64,000 nt of DNA from Daphnia carinata (taxonomy: Eukaryota > Arthropoda > Branchiopoda > Diplostraca > Daphniidae): assembly GCF_022539665.2 (NCBI RefSeq), contig NC_081333.1, positions 4,276,971 through 4,340,970 on the forward strand, read 5' to 3'. Shown in pieces: positions 37,667 through 48,859 of this stretch (positions within the stretch are counted from its first letter, which is position 1; the number at the start of each line of letters is the position of its first letter). Under the pieces are notes generated by a model that searched no databases, was not told where the DNA came from, and saw only the letters and a program-made list of their open reading frames with translations. Position numbers and translations under genes: made by a program.

Positions 37667-40600
37667 GCCACCGCAAGGCTTCGTTTTCTCCGCCGTCTTT
37701 TGTTTAGTTTGCACGCGGAAGTAGTTGATGCGGAGTTTGCGGACCCCCGGTTTTTCTTTTTCTCCCCTTTCTCTCGTGTCTATTCTTGGAGGTCAGAGGT
37801 GTCGTGCAGAAACACACACCAAGCATAACCACCAGGACGTCGACGCCATCGTCACCGTCTCTCTCTCTCTTTTCTTTCTTCTCTTTTTTTTTTATCTCGC
37901 ATTTTTTTTTTCTTTCTTTTGTCGATTGGAATTTGTGATTGGAGGTGGGATAGTGGTGAATGGCCAAAAACCGCACAGCGGGGGGCAACTAGCGCTCAGC
38001 CTTTTTCGAATAAGAGGAGGGGAAAAAAAGAGTCACGAAGCACGATGTTAACCATATGTGGAAAGATGGTGCATGTGGTTTTTTTTTTCCTTTTCACGAA
38101 GAAGAAATTCCTTTCGAGTTTTCTTTATTTTTTTATTCTTTGGTGGCCTTGGATCCGTGAGTCCCGCATCGCGTTTCAACAAAATTACGAACCGGTGTTC
38201 TTTTTTTTTTCTTTTCTCCTGGCCATCTTGTCACGGACCATTTGATGCAAAAGATTGACATACGTCGTGTCTTTTCATATTTTTTTTTTTCCCCCAAACC
38301 TCCTTCACGTCAAAGTGTCATTTAAATAATTTTTTTATTTTCCTGTTCTTTCAATTGCAGCTGACATAAGCGGACTTAGTGGCCGTTTGGTGCAGGCCGC
38401 CAAACAGAAAGGCTCTACCGACAACATTAGCGTCATCGTCGTCTTCTTCCGCGAACCGGAACTGATAGCTAGACGGCCGCTCCCACCCGTTCCAACCTCA
38501 GTCCAGACGAACAACACGCCCAGCATGGAACAGCAACAAGAAGAATACGAGAAATTAGCCGCCAAGTGGGGCTGGAACGAGCCGCAAGGAGGTGCCGTCT
38601 TTGACGAATCGTCGTGGCAGCAACAGCAACCGGCCGACGAAGACGGACACCATCAGCAGCCGCAAAATCCTTTCGATTCGAGCAGCGGCAATCCGTTTGG
38701 CAACGGCGATCAAGACGGCCTGATGGCCGAAGAGGAGCAAGACAATCATTTCTACCAGGGGGCGCATTCGTCGTCGGAATTTGACGCTGTCCATTCGCCT
38801 TCCGAGTTCCACGCCGTCAATTGGCAACAACAGCAACAAGAGCATGGCGATTCGTTTAACGGCAGCGATTCGGCCGAAACGCCCGAAGTCACCGATGGAT
38901 TAACGGCCCAATGGGGCTGGAAGGACCCCGAAATTGAAGCCCTGGAGATCGAGGCCGGCCGCGACTCTGCCGAGCAAGCGCCGCACTTTGCCGCTACGTC
39001 CGTCGTTCCGCTACCCGATGATGCAGACATCGATTTGGACGCGGCCCGCGATCAGTACGAGAAAGTTGCGGCCAAATGGGGCCGCGAGCTGGAACTAGTT
39101 GATACCGACGTCGTGACGTCTGAGTCGAAATCGGTGAGTTTCATCAGAAAGTTAATCAATAATGCCCTTCCCTCTGCGTGTTGTGCCCATTACGTCCCTT
39201 TTAAGGCAACAACAACGAAAAGAACAAAGTGGCTAATTATTCAGCCTCGTTTTGTTGTGTTGCCTTGTTTTGCATTAGGATTTCCACTTGAGCAGTGATG
39301 GATCGACGTGGGACCAGACGCCTGGCAATAGCCAGCCGGCAGGTGTCGACTGGAACCAGTACGACGAGGAGCTCAGTGGCCAGCCTAGTCTGATCTTTGT
39401 AGGTCAATCGGAAGAGCCGGCGTCCACCGAGCAAGTCATTAGTCCTATCGAAGATTTGATTAGCGTCAGCGACATGAACGGCCGCGCCATCACCGAAGCC
39501 GACCGTCAAATGTGGGCGTCCGAGGAGAATTCCGTCTCGTTCCCTCCAGTTACCGATCCGGTAGCCGAAGATGAAATGGCCGAGGAAGAGCAGGAGGAGG
39601 ACGGCGACGATGTGCAACAAGACTTTCATCGCGAAATGCAACAAGCACCAGCAGCCGCCGCCGTCGTCGACGGATCCTTTGTTGACGAAGGCATCGCCGG
39701 AGACGAAGCGGATTTTGTTGTTAGCTCGTCGTCGTGCATCGTCGACTCCAATGTTGCCGATTGTCAGCCAGATATCCTTGAAGCGAGTGAAGCAAGAGCA
39801 GAAGCGGCCGTCATTCCTGCGGCAGAAAATGATCCGGATTTTCACTGGAATCTACACGCCCCCGAATTCGAATTCCGCCCTAGTGAGTCGTCGCCATTGG
39901 AAAACCAACAGCAGCAACAGCAACAGACCGAAGTGGAGTCAGAGGCGGCGGTGGTGAGCTCGAGTGAGCGTAAACTCTCCGCTACGGAACTTTTGATTCG
40001 TTCGTCCAACGATGCCCAGCTTGCCGTTCTTTTGGCCGCGGCTAATGACGACCCTGACGAAATGGAACCCCAAGAGCTGAACATTTCGCCTCGCTCCGAC
40101 GCTCTAGACGATATTCACAACGCGTCCAACGCAATTAACGGTACTTGTTTTTCTTTTCCTTTTTTTTTCTTTTTTTTTTTACTCGCAGACCTTTTTTTTT
40201 TTTCGTGATTGACCAATGGAAAAAAGGAATCTGGTTTTAAATCACGTTTTTATATAGCCTGTCGTGCCGAGCCGGCGTATAAATCTAATAGCTTGTTATT
40301 TATTTTCCTTTTGAAAGCATTTGTTAATTTAGTTTTATTATTTCGGCTGACAACTTGCTTTATATTGATTAACTTTTAAGTTGGCGTGAAATTCAGGTCA
40401 AGCGAATTTGGGAATAAATTTCGATTTTGGAAGGTTTTCACGTTAAAAACATCAAAAGGGTGTGGGAACTGACGATAATCTATGTTTGTGTTGCACACGA
40501 TACAGCGTCTGTCAACCGCTAAGCTGTCTCGATGTTGAATGTTAGCTCTATATCGGTTGGGCTTATCATTTTTGTTTTTACGCATTATTACTTTGATATT

Positions 40601-43289
40601 TTTGTTGTTTTGTTTTCAAAGTCACCTTAGACGTTGGATAAGCATTTAGCGCATTTCACGCTAGGTGGCTTTTCACCTTCCATCATTTCCATTCGGCTGT
40701 TCTCACTAGACTATTCCAGATACCGATTTCCCACAAAGCCGGCAAAGTGTCAATTACATACCTGAACGTTATCCTTTTTCTGTGGTATTAAATTATGTCA
40801 GCCACACAGGAAGTTGTATTAGGTAGCGTTCAAAGAAATTCTCCAAGTCTATTTCCACTTTAGGTTGCACTGTGTTTTGCATAACTTGTCGTCTGTTCTT
40901 GAAATGTAGCTATCCGAGTCCTAGGGCGGTTGCCTCGCAATAATGTATTTTTATTCCTCAGTTACTGATAACGGGTCTTTATTTTTGTCTCTAATATCGC
41001 AGAGTCGAAAGCAGACGGTACCGTTGACGAGGTGGAAGATTCTGAGGATGATTGGACTTTCAGTGATTACAGGCAGCCAGAAACCACAAAGGAGGAAAGT
41101 GTCACTAACATTGAAACAGCAGACACAAGCTCTGGGCTTGAAGTAGGATTTACTTTTCTTATTTTTCTTATTTTTAAAATCCTATATTTGATGTTAATGT
41201 GCCTTTCTTTTATTCAACTGTTTAGTTGGAACCTGAAAGCAAGACAGACGAAACCTGTGTCCAAACCAATTGCCAGGCTGATGATCTTGGCAATCAACTA
41301 GAAAGGTTGACTGTCGAAGATTTTGAATCAAAGACCACCATTCCAGCTTCTGAGCAAGAAAAAATTGTAGAAGTTGAAGCTGTTTCTCAATCTGTTGAAG
41401 TTGAGGAAGCTAATGTTCCTCAGCCTGCAGCACTTGTTCCTCAGCCTACGGAGTTTGTTCCTCAGCCTACAGAAATTGTTTCTGAGCCAATGGCAATTGC
41501 TCCTGAGCCAATGCAAATTGCTTCTGAGCCAGTGCAAATTGTTTCAGAGCCTGAAGAAGTTGTTTCACAGTCTGTTGAAATTGAAGAAGCTAATGTTCCT
41601 CAGTTGAAAGAAGAAGAGACTCCAGCACCCATCCAGCAGGTTTGAATAATAAAGAACTGGTTTTTCTTAACACTTAGACCAATTGTCAAGCCTGTACTTG
41701 CATTCTCAGGTAGAAGAAACTCAATCTACCGTCATTTCGTCAACTGTTCAAGAACCTGAGCCAGCAGCCGCTGTTGTTGAAGCCGTTCCGGAAGTCAAAG
41801 AGGTGACAATGATTAAATAACTTGCCAACCTCAGTATTATGTAACTCTTCCTTCTCTTAACTCGTTAGGTGGATGTGACCAGCACGCAGGAAACTGTTGA
41901 AGCTCGACTTTTGGAGAGCCCAGTTTCCGACTCTGCTACCATTGGTTCCGAAATACCCGCTTTGGTTGTTACCGGAACTGCCATCGGCGTTGCTACAGCG
42001 GCCGTTGCAGCAGCGAAAACGAAGTCTCCTGCCGCTAAGAAACCCATAGCAGCTGCAAAGAAGACTACAACAAGCCCTGCGAAACCGGCCTCCAGTCCAG
42101 CTGGCAAACCAGCTGCGAAAGAACCGGCCAAGAAACCGGAACCGACTACGCGGTATGTCGATACACATAACATTGTCGGATTCTAGTGATTGTCAATTTC
42201 GAAATTCTTTTTTTTTTTCCCCATAGCCGAGTTGCGACCACTGAAGCCAAAACTTCATCGGCAGATGCCGCCAAACCAGCGCGTCCGACCAAACTGTCCC
42301 CATTGAGAAAGGCCACCCCAGCAGCACCGTCATCAACGACTCCTTCCAAAGTGTCTAGCACGGCACCAAAGGCAGCTCCAGCAACTACTAGACCTGCTAC
42401 CAAACCAGCAGTGTCCGCTGTAACATCGACTGTTAAGAAGACAACCACCACTACAACGACTACGACCCGCACCGTTACCGCCGCCCCGCCGAAGAGGGCC
42501 ACATCGGCGGTGAACGGAACGTCCGCTGCATCCCCATCGAAGACTTCGTCGCCGGCCAAACCAGCCGGGACTACATCAACGGCCCGTCCCGCTTCTGCCG
42601 CTTCTTCCACACCTACCCGCCGTGTCGTTTCCGCTCCTACAAAAACTTCCAGTGCCACTAGTCGCCCTGCCGCCACCTCGGCCGCCAAAACTGCTGGTAA
42701 TTGTTTGTTCCTGTTCTTGTTTTATTTTTTTTTTTATTATTTGCCTTATTCGTATCGTGTTTTTCTTTGAAATGAGCAGCAGCTACTACCAATGGCGATG
42801 TAAAGCCAAAACCCACTACTTCGGCGACTCGCACTCCGACCAAACCCGTTGCTAATGGTACAACTACTACGAAAAGCATTGCTCCCAGACCCACCGCAAC
42901 CACCACGAAAGCTCCAGCCGCTAAACCCGCCACCGCCCCAGCTCGCTCGGCACCTCTTAAAGGTAAGGCCTTGTTTTTTGCTGATGTACTTGCAGCAGCA
43001 GCCAAGCTTGAGTGTGTGTGTGTGTGTGTGAAAGGGCGTTTTTTGATTGAATTTTAACGTATCTTGTTCTCCCTCAGGTGTTGCAAGTAGAACTGCCACG
43101 CCTGGTAAACCGATCGCCAAGACGGCTGCTCCATCCAAGCCTGGTGCCACTAAAACCGGTGCTGGAACTCCAGCTCGAGGAGGAACGAAATCAGCGACTA
43201 CTACTTCATTGACTGAAACAGCCACAACCGCAGCCGCTCCTCCTCCTGTGCCAGCCGCAGACATTGACGTAGAGGAAGTTAAGGAGTAA
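32450..43289 (+). CDS. PP2C phosphatase, PPM1E/PPM1F type, with giant low-complexity tail
   Basis: Sixteen exons join in perfect phase to 1510 aa: 32450-32628, 32704-32813, 32875-33095, 33160-33348, 33420-33563, 33650-33746, 33922-34083, 38361-39133, 39279-40140, 41003-41142, 41226-41639, 41710-41802, 41869-42152, 42227-42696, 42780-42962, 43078-43289. Residues about 150-400 form a metal-dependent Ser/Thr phosphatase with all motifs: [65 protein letters not shown] and [13 protein letters not shown]. It is closest in style to POPX/PPM1E-F, which dephosphorylate PAK and CaM kinases. The other 1100 residues are low complexity: acidic Gln/Ser-rich with three W motifs ([27 protein letters not shown]), then PEP-like octads ([14 protein letters not shown]), then a Lys/Ala/Pro/Thr-rich tail. 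Intron 7 is 4.3 kb. A tandem CAG acceptor starts exon 15. Confidence 0.92.
34084..38360 (+). other. 4.3-kb intron 7 of the PP2C gene
   Basis: Bounded by AGA/gtaagt and ttgcag/CTGAC, with phase kept. All other introns of this gene are under 900 nt. It holds a full CRE palindrome (34177-34184), a TGACTCA AP-1-like site near 34635, GT and CA microsatellites and poly-T/A runs. Frames inside it show no family similarity. Such a lone large intron often carries enhancers or an alternative promoter; that is inference. Confidence 0.75.
37627..37663. repeat. (CA)n microsatellite
   Basis: About 37 bp of CA dinucleotides with two CG interruptions, inside PP2C intron 7. Confidence 0.85.
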
Positions 43290-44510
43290 CAGAAAAAAAA
43301 AAATAATAATAACAATAAATGTATTTCAACTTTGGGAGCATGGAGTAAAAAGAAGAATATTGGGGAAAAAAATATTTAAACAAGAAAGAAAAAAGCTGAA
43401 AACGCCCAACCATTTTATAATACCCCCTCCTCCCTACGCCCGCTATGTATACCGCCCGTCTCTTTCATTCGCTCATGATTCATCGTCCGCAAGCTTTTGA
43501 ACGTCTCGTTTTTAATTTTTTATCACTTGCGATTGCTAAAGGCAAAAAACAGCAAAAAAAAAAATAATAATAAATAAAAATAGTTGAATCCGAGCCGAAG
43601 GAGAGGATGAAAGAAAGAAACGAACAATTTGTATGAGGAGATGGAGAACGCCACTTGGAATTTGTGATTGCGCGGGCCCTCCTTTGTAAAGATATCAAGT
43701 GAGAAGATTCAAGAATCATCAATCATTTTCTGCGTGTTTGCGTGTGTGAGCGTGTGCGTGAGTTAATGTACTACCCAGTCGGATTCCTTTTCCCACATCT
43801 AATTTCTTTGGCAACATACACAACGTCGACAATGTGTGAGGACTGAAAAGCCTCGTAACCCCTCCCAATGGCTAAATATTACTGCCGCACGCCCCATCCA
43901 CCCACCAACGCTCTTTCGGCTAATATTCACTTGTTTTATTAACTGTACGTGTCAAAGTCATGAAAAACAACCGAAAAAAACAAAAATATTGTCTATTCGT
44001 TTTCCCCCCTATTGCTCGATTCCAATTTCATTTTGTCTTTTGTTTCGTGGGGTTTCATGATTTTCTCTCTCACATTCGCCACGCACAGCAATGGTTTGCC
44101 TTTGCTTTTATTTTTAATTTTTCTTTTTGTTGTTGATGATAGTCATGCCAATGCCCAGCCGAGGTGATTGTGTCCACTGCTGCCCCCCCCTCGTTCTTCT
44201 TACAGCCTGATGGTAGTTAATTTAAGGTACTGATTGCGCTTAAGTTTTTGTCATTTTTTTTTTTTTACTGGATGAGTTTCTGTTTTTATACTTATGAGGT
44301 AATCGTGTCTCCACGTTTTCTTTCCATATTTTCTTTCGATTCATATCTTTTCACGGTCTGTCATCCAACACAGATCGAGAGTTGCAACAATGTAGCGCAA
44401 ATAAATTGAACAGCAATGGGGATCACTATCATAATTCCTCTTGAATTGTCGATCAATAAATGAGATGCGGATCAAAATCCATTACGGCAATGGAAAATTA
44501 ACTTGATTAT
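43290..44510. other. PP2C 3' flank
   Basis: AT-rich, pyrimidine-rich sequence that probably contains the 3' UTR of the phosphatase gene. No gene or RNA is recognised before the repeat-rich zone starts near 44510. Confidence 0.5.
43314..43319 (+). terminator. Possible polyadenylation signal of the PP2C gene
   Basis: AATAAA 25 bp after the stop codon. Very close, so it may be one of several; another AATAAA-like site is near 44400. Confidence 0.35.
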
Positions 44511-44580
44511 CGTGATTTTCATTCGCTTTTGAATCGAAATCATATACTTTAAGTCATATTTAAATTTTGGCCAAAAATGA

Positions 44581-44612
44581 AAAAGTGGGAAGGCTATAGC
44601 CTTCTCACTTTT
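44581..44612. repeat. Hairpin palindrome, copy 1
   Basis: GAAGGCTATAGCCTTC is a perfect 16-bp palindrome, extended outward by AAAAGTG and CACTTTT. It sits in a 200-bp block (44510-44720) repeated directly at 50580-50790. Confidence 0.8.
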
Positions 44613-44730
44613 GTCAAAATCGGCAAAAAACGACATCTTTCGGAATTCGATGAAAATCATACTCTATATTCAAAATTTAATGCTGATTACGATTCTGTGA
44701 TTCATTTAAGTGATTGTGTTTGATTTGAGT

Positions 44731-44818
44731 GTATGTAGAGAACTAACTAGAAATCTGACCGGTAGATGGCGATAGCGGTAAAACAGAAAAAGAGAACCCG
44801 ATATTTTTTTGGTTAAAA
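44731..44818 (+). mobile_element. Solo terminal repeat of the TATGGCAATCC transposon family
   Basis: It begins GTATGTAGAGAACTAACTAG and runs through AAATCTGACCGGTAGATGGC to GGTTAAAA, paralleling the right terminal repeat of the 59061-63461 element (63361-63461). The outer GGATTGCCAT end is missing, so this copy is truncated against the foldback element. Confidence 0.7.
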
Positions 44819-45056
44819 TTATTTATATGGCAATCCGTTTTACATAAAAAAAAAAAAAAAAAATGGCGGAAAAAAAAAAAAAAATCGTACTTTTTTCTCT
44901 TTTTTCTACCCGTAGCCATCTATCAGTCGGTTTCGTTATTACAGGCATGTAAGCAATTTGAGTTAATTGTATCCCATTAGTAGTTAATGGAGTAGCGTGG
45001 CTGGAGAAAAACTCGTGGCTGGAGAAAAACTCGTGGCTGGAGAAAAATATTTAAAA

Positions 45057-46258
45057 ATGGATAAGATAATAAAAGATAAGGATGGTAAGTATAAACATTC
45101 TTTTATTAGTTTTCAATTATTAATTATTGTTTATTAGATAAAATTATGAAGCTGCAGGCTCAATTTTTTCAACAGCACAGAATCTTAGATGATAACAAAA
45201 CTAAGGATGGTAATATGAAATGGTTGTATTTGTGTTCTTTTATTCATTTGTGTTTTTTAGCTCAAACTTTGTGTCTACAAGCTCAGTTACTGGAAAATAA
45301 CAAATTAGAACTGGACACTTTCAAAACAGTGAAGGAGGTTTTCCAAACTCATCCCTAACTGAACGTGAGGATGAGTTGGCATGTAAGTAAGTAAAAACAT
45401 TATTATATTGGTTTTCAATTATTAATTATTGTTTATTAGATCAAATTATGAAGCTGCAGGCCCAATTATTGGAACAACACAAAATATTAGATAACAGCAA
45501 AGCTAAGGATGGTAAGGCCTAATACGTAATGATTCTATTTATTTGCTTTTATTCATTTGTGTTTTGAAGCTCAAATTTTGAGTCTACCAGCCCAGCTAGG
45601 GGAAAAGAATAAATTGGAACGGAACAGTTTCCAAACAGTGAAGGAGGTTTTTCAAAACTCTTCCCTAAGTGAACGTGAGGATGAGTTGGCGTTAGGCGAA
45701 CACAGTCAGGTACCTAAACTTTTCAAATAAGAATTCAAAATAAGTATAGAATTTTAAAAAACAATTATTTATTGTTAAGTTATTCAATCCACCACCTGAC
45801 AGTGTGTTAAATTTAAATTCTGTTAGTACTGTACTAAAAGAATTGTTAGTAATAAGTCCATGCAGCGAAGGAACTGAACAATTGTGGGACCGTATTTGGG
45901 CCGAAAATGTGTGTGGTACGGAAACCCAGAAATGGCATGAGTTCAACATAAAACATGGATTAGGTACTTTTCGGTTTTTTGTCTATTGAAAAAGTATTTT
46001 TAATGCTGTTATTTTGCATTCACAGAATTTTAGCGGGGGATCAAGTAAAATCTAGAAGTGTTACAAGATGGAAGAGTGAGCCTACAGTTAAAAAACACTG
46101 AAAGTGCATTACCATTAAGGTATTAGCTGCTTCTCTTGCTAAAGAACAACTTGTCCTTTACGTTCAGAGTGTTGGTGAAGCTGGGTACTTAAATGGCTCT
46201 AAAGATGTTTCACTTCGCTGGCATTGCAGTGATGAACATCATACATGGACTTTTTAGG
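45057..46258 (+). pseudogene. Left-arm copy of an unidentified multi-exon gene
   Basis: Exon-like blocks with gt/ag borders encode a Leu/Gln-rich coiled-coil segment (KLQAQLLEQHKILD), then EVFQNSSLSEREDELALGEH, then LKELLVISPCSEGTEQLW and WHEFNIKHGL, then EEQLVLYVQSVGE-like residues. The coiled-coil exon pair is duplicated in tandem (about 45128-45370 and 45430-45708). The first copy has a 1-nt loss in the EVFQ region that causes an early stop. The protein family is unknown to me. It matches the right-arm copy on the opposite strand. Confidence 0.55.
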
Positions 46259-46712
46259 TATGAAAGGAATTTTCTTGAAAATTTTTTGAATTTATGACGA
46301 AGCATTTCTCCTCCTTTTTGCCACCCATGTCTAATCAAAAAAAAAAAAAATTTATCCAATAGGAAAGGATTTTCAGCATACTGGGAACACAACTATCAAC
46401 AATGCAACATCCTATGGGTGCTATTTTATCATTCAAGAGCCTTATACAATGATTTTCATCTGCAATTTGTATGGCCTTTCCCAAGCTTCTGCCATAAGTT
46501 GAATCTATGAGTCATGTAAGTCACATGAGCAACAATTGAGATGCTTAATGGTGTTGTTTTTCTTTTCTCAGTATAGGTTAATAGTAACATTGGATCTGAA
46601 AAGATTCTTGGTTGGGGCAAGACACTGAATAAATTGTAATGATTGAATGGATGACATGACATTTCTATACTTAATTCGGATTCCCGAGACGGTATTTTAT
46701 ATTTTAAAAATT

Positions 46713-47089
46713 GAAGTGCATATCTGGGCTCCCTTCCTTTCCGTAGCCCCGTTTCCCCTTGACTCGTAATAAGCCCGTAGGGGGTCATGCCCCTACTGTA
46801 CGGTATATATAAAAATAACATATACCGAGGTTTGGAGGGCTCTGGCCGGAAAGGGGACGTGGGGGTCCGCTTAGTCCGATGATGTGTTCACGGAGGGCGA
46901 CGTGGCTACCCACAAATCCGAACTAAAGGTTAATCGCTCCTGTAAAAATGTTCCAAATCTTCAGCTCTTCTTCCGGCTTCTCTTAGCCAATCACCGGGTA
47001 ATCTCCCCGGTGGGTCAACAAGGCAGTGTCTCCCCCTGCCTGGGTTGACGGCAACTTTTGAAAGGGCTATTGTGCCTTTTTAAAGTTGC
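46713..47089 (-). ncRNA. Structured module, copy A (left arm)
   Basis: Inverted counterpart of 48006-48384. Read on the minus strand it starts with GCAACTTT...AAAGTTGC, continues with GTCAAC...GTTGAC, CACCGGG...CCCGGTG and GGCT...AGCC hairpins, and later GTAGGGG...CCCCTAC. Its status as an RNA is inferred from the base-pairing preserved across copies; it might instead be only a DNA foldback. Confidence 0.45.
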
Positions 47090-47312
47090 AAAAATAATTG
47101 TAATGTGCAGAGAATTGTCAATAAATTTTTTTTTACAAAATGTTTTTTGCAAAATTTGTTTCTTTCATTGTCTGTGTTCACACACTACATTTATGAGCCT
47201 TTTTTTCTTATTTAGCTTGCTCAATTCACCTTTAATGATAATGCCACCTTTGATGGTAAGCATTGTTTCCATTGGTTTATCGTATTTCTGTAAGTATTTA
47301 ATTAATTGTTAT

Positions 47313-47375
47313 CCAGGGATCGAACCCTGGATGTTCGGCATACCGCTCCTATGCTCTACCGATGAGCCATGAATC
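47313..47375 (-). tRNA. tRNA-like sequence (pseudo-tRNA) in foldback centre
   Basis: The minus strand has an A-box-like TGGCTCATCGGTAGAGCA and a B-box-like GGTTCGATCC at tRNA spacing, with a D-stem GCTC/GAGC and a T-stem CCAGGG/CCCTGG. The acceptor ends do not pair and the T loop is one base short. It is probably tRNA-derived rather than a working tRNA. Confidence 0.45.
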
Positions 47376-47499
47376 ATATGAAGTTAAGTTGGCTTTTTTC
47401 TAGTCACTTGCGGACTTGCATTTACACTTTGAATAAAACTGAAATGCAATACTGCAATACTCTTTTGCACATTTAGATGTAGATCTTTATACATCTACT

Positions 47500-47572
47500 A
47501 AGGTTTGAACCCATGGTAACAGTTATCGGAGCTGAATGCTCTACCACAGAGCTATGGACCTTATGAAAAAAA
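47500..47572 (-). tRNA. tRNA-like sequence (pseudo-tRNA) in foldback centre
   Basis: The minus strand has TAGCTCTGTGGTAGAGCATT (A-box, D-arm) and GGGTTCAAACC (B-box). The acceptor stem is poor. Likely tRNA-derived. Confidence 0.45.
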
Positions 47573-47661
47573 ATAGAAAGATCAACATATAGTTGTGATA
47601 GACTGCATAAACATCCTAGACGATAACATATGATATGCGATAATAAAACATTTAGATATAT

Positions 47662-47728
47662 CTCGTGGCTCAATGTTAAAGCATCGGCGTTGCACGCTGA
47701 ATGACTGGGGATCGATTCCCATACCAGT
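47662..47728 (+). tRNA. tRNA-like sequence (pseudo-tRNA) in foldback centre
   Basis: TGGCTCAATGTTAAAGCA resembles an A-box, GGCGTTGCACGCT an anticodon hairpin, and GGGATCGATTCCC a T-arm. It aligns in parts with the tRNA-like copy at 61665-61728 (GGCGTCGCACGCC). Confidence 0.4.
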
Positions 47729-48005
47729 AAAACAATATACAAATACAAAATTACTTCAGAAAATATCCAGGTATTACACGTTGTTCCTTGTCTAAGTCCA
47801 AGAATTCAAAAAGTGTAATAAATAACAATTGAATACCTACAGATAAACGATACAACGGTGGCAAAAACAAGAAAGATAAATTGAATAATAAAAAAAGCTG
47901 ATAATTGTAGTGTGTGAACACAGACAATGAAAGAAACAAATTTTGCAAAAAACATTTCGTAAAAAAAAATTTATTGACAATTCTCTGCACATTACAATTA
48001 TTTTT

Positions 48006-48384
48006 GCAACTTTAAAAAGGCACAATAGCCCTTTCAAAAGTTGCCGTCAACCCAGGCAGGGGGAGACACTGCCTTGTTGACCCACCGGGGAGATTACCCG
48101 GTGATTGGCTAAGAGAAGCCGGAAGAAGAGCTGAAGATTTGGAACATTTTTACAGGAGCGATTAACCTTTAGTTCGGATTTGTGGGTAGCCACATCGCCC
48201 TCCGTGAACACATCATCGGACTAAGCGGCACCCCACGTCCCCTTTCCGGCCAGAGCCCTCCAAACCTCGGTATATGTTATTTTTATATATACCGTACAGT
48301 AGGGGCATGACCCCCTACGGGCTTATTACGAGTCAAGGGGAAACGGGGCTTCAGAAAAGAAGGGAGCCCAGATATGCACTTCAA
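48006..48384 (+). ncRNA. Structured module, copy B (right arm)
   Basis: Hairpins in order: GCAACTTT with AAAGTTGC; GTCAAC/GTTGAC and AGGCAG/CTGCCT (48046-48081); CACCGGG/CCCGGTG; GGCT/AGCC; GTAGGGG/CCCCTAC (about 48299-48318). Compared with copy C, the inner stem AGGCAG/CTGCCT replaces AGGTAG/CTACCT, a compensatory C-G to T-A change. An RNA role is inferred. Confidence 0.5.
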
Positions 48385-48859
48385 TTTTTTAATATCAAAT
48401 ACCGTCTGGGGAATCCGAATTAAGTATAGAAATGTCATGTCATCCACCCAATCAATACAATTTATTCAGTGTCTTGCCCCAACCAAGAATCTTTTCAGAT
48501 CCAATGTTACTATTAACCTATATTGAGAAAAGAAAAACAACACTGTTAAACATATCAATTGTTGATCATGTAACTTACATGACTCATAGATTCAACTTCT
48601 GGTGGAAGCTTGGGAAAGGACATACAAATTGCAGATTAACATCATTGTATAAGGTTCTTGAATGATAAACTAGCACCTGTAGAATGTTGCATTGTTGATA
48701 GTTGTGTTCCCAGTACATGAAAATCCTTGCCTATTGGATAAAATTTTTTTTGGTTGATTAGACCTGGTTGGTAAAAAGGAGGAGAAATTCTTCGTCATAA
48801 ATTTAAAATTATTTGAAGAAAAATCCTTTCATACCTAAAGAGTCCATGTATGATGTTCA

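Noticed and set aside
37471-37988. Frames over the CA repeat in PP2C intron 7 (THTHTH)
   Set aside because: Microsatellite translation inside a well-supported intron.
39237-39845. 202-codon minus-strand frame
   Set aside because: Antisense shadow of PP2C exon 9, whose plus-strand frame joins neighbours in phase.
42146-42688. 180-codon minus-strand frame rich in Val/Ala
   Set aside because: Antisense of the Lys/Ala/Pro/Thr-rich exon 14 of the PP2C gene.
46456-46821. 121-codon minus-strand frame in the left foldback arm
   Set aside because: It overlaps the structured module and the mirrored frame at 48432-48665 has diverged without codon-like constraint that I can see.
47313-47728. Functional tRNA genes in the foldback centre
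   Set aside because: Acceptor stems do not pair and loops have wrong sizes; kept only as tRNA-like sequences.
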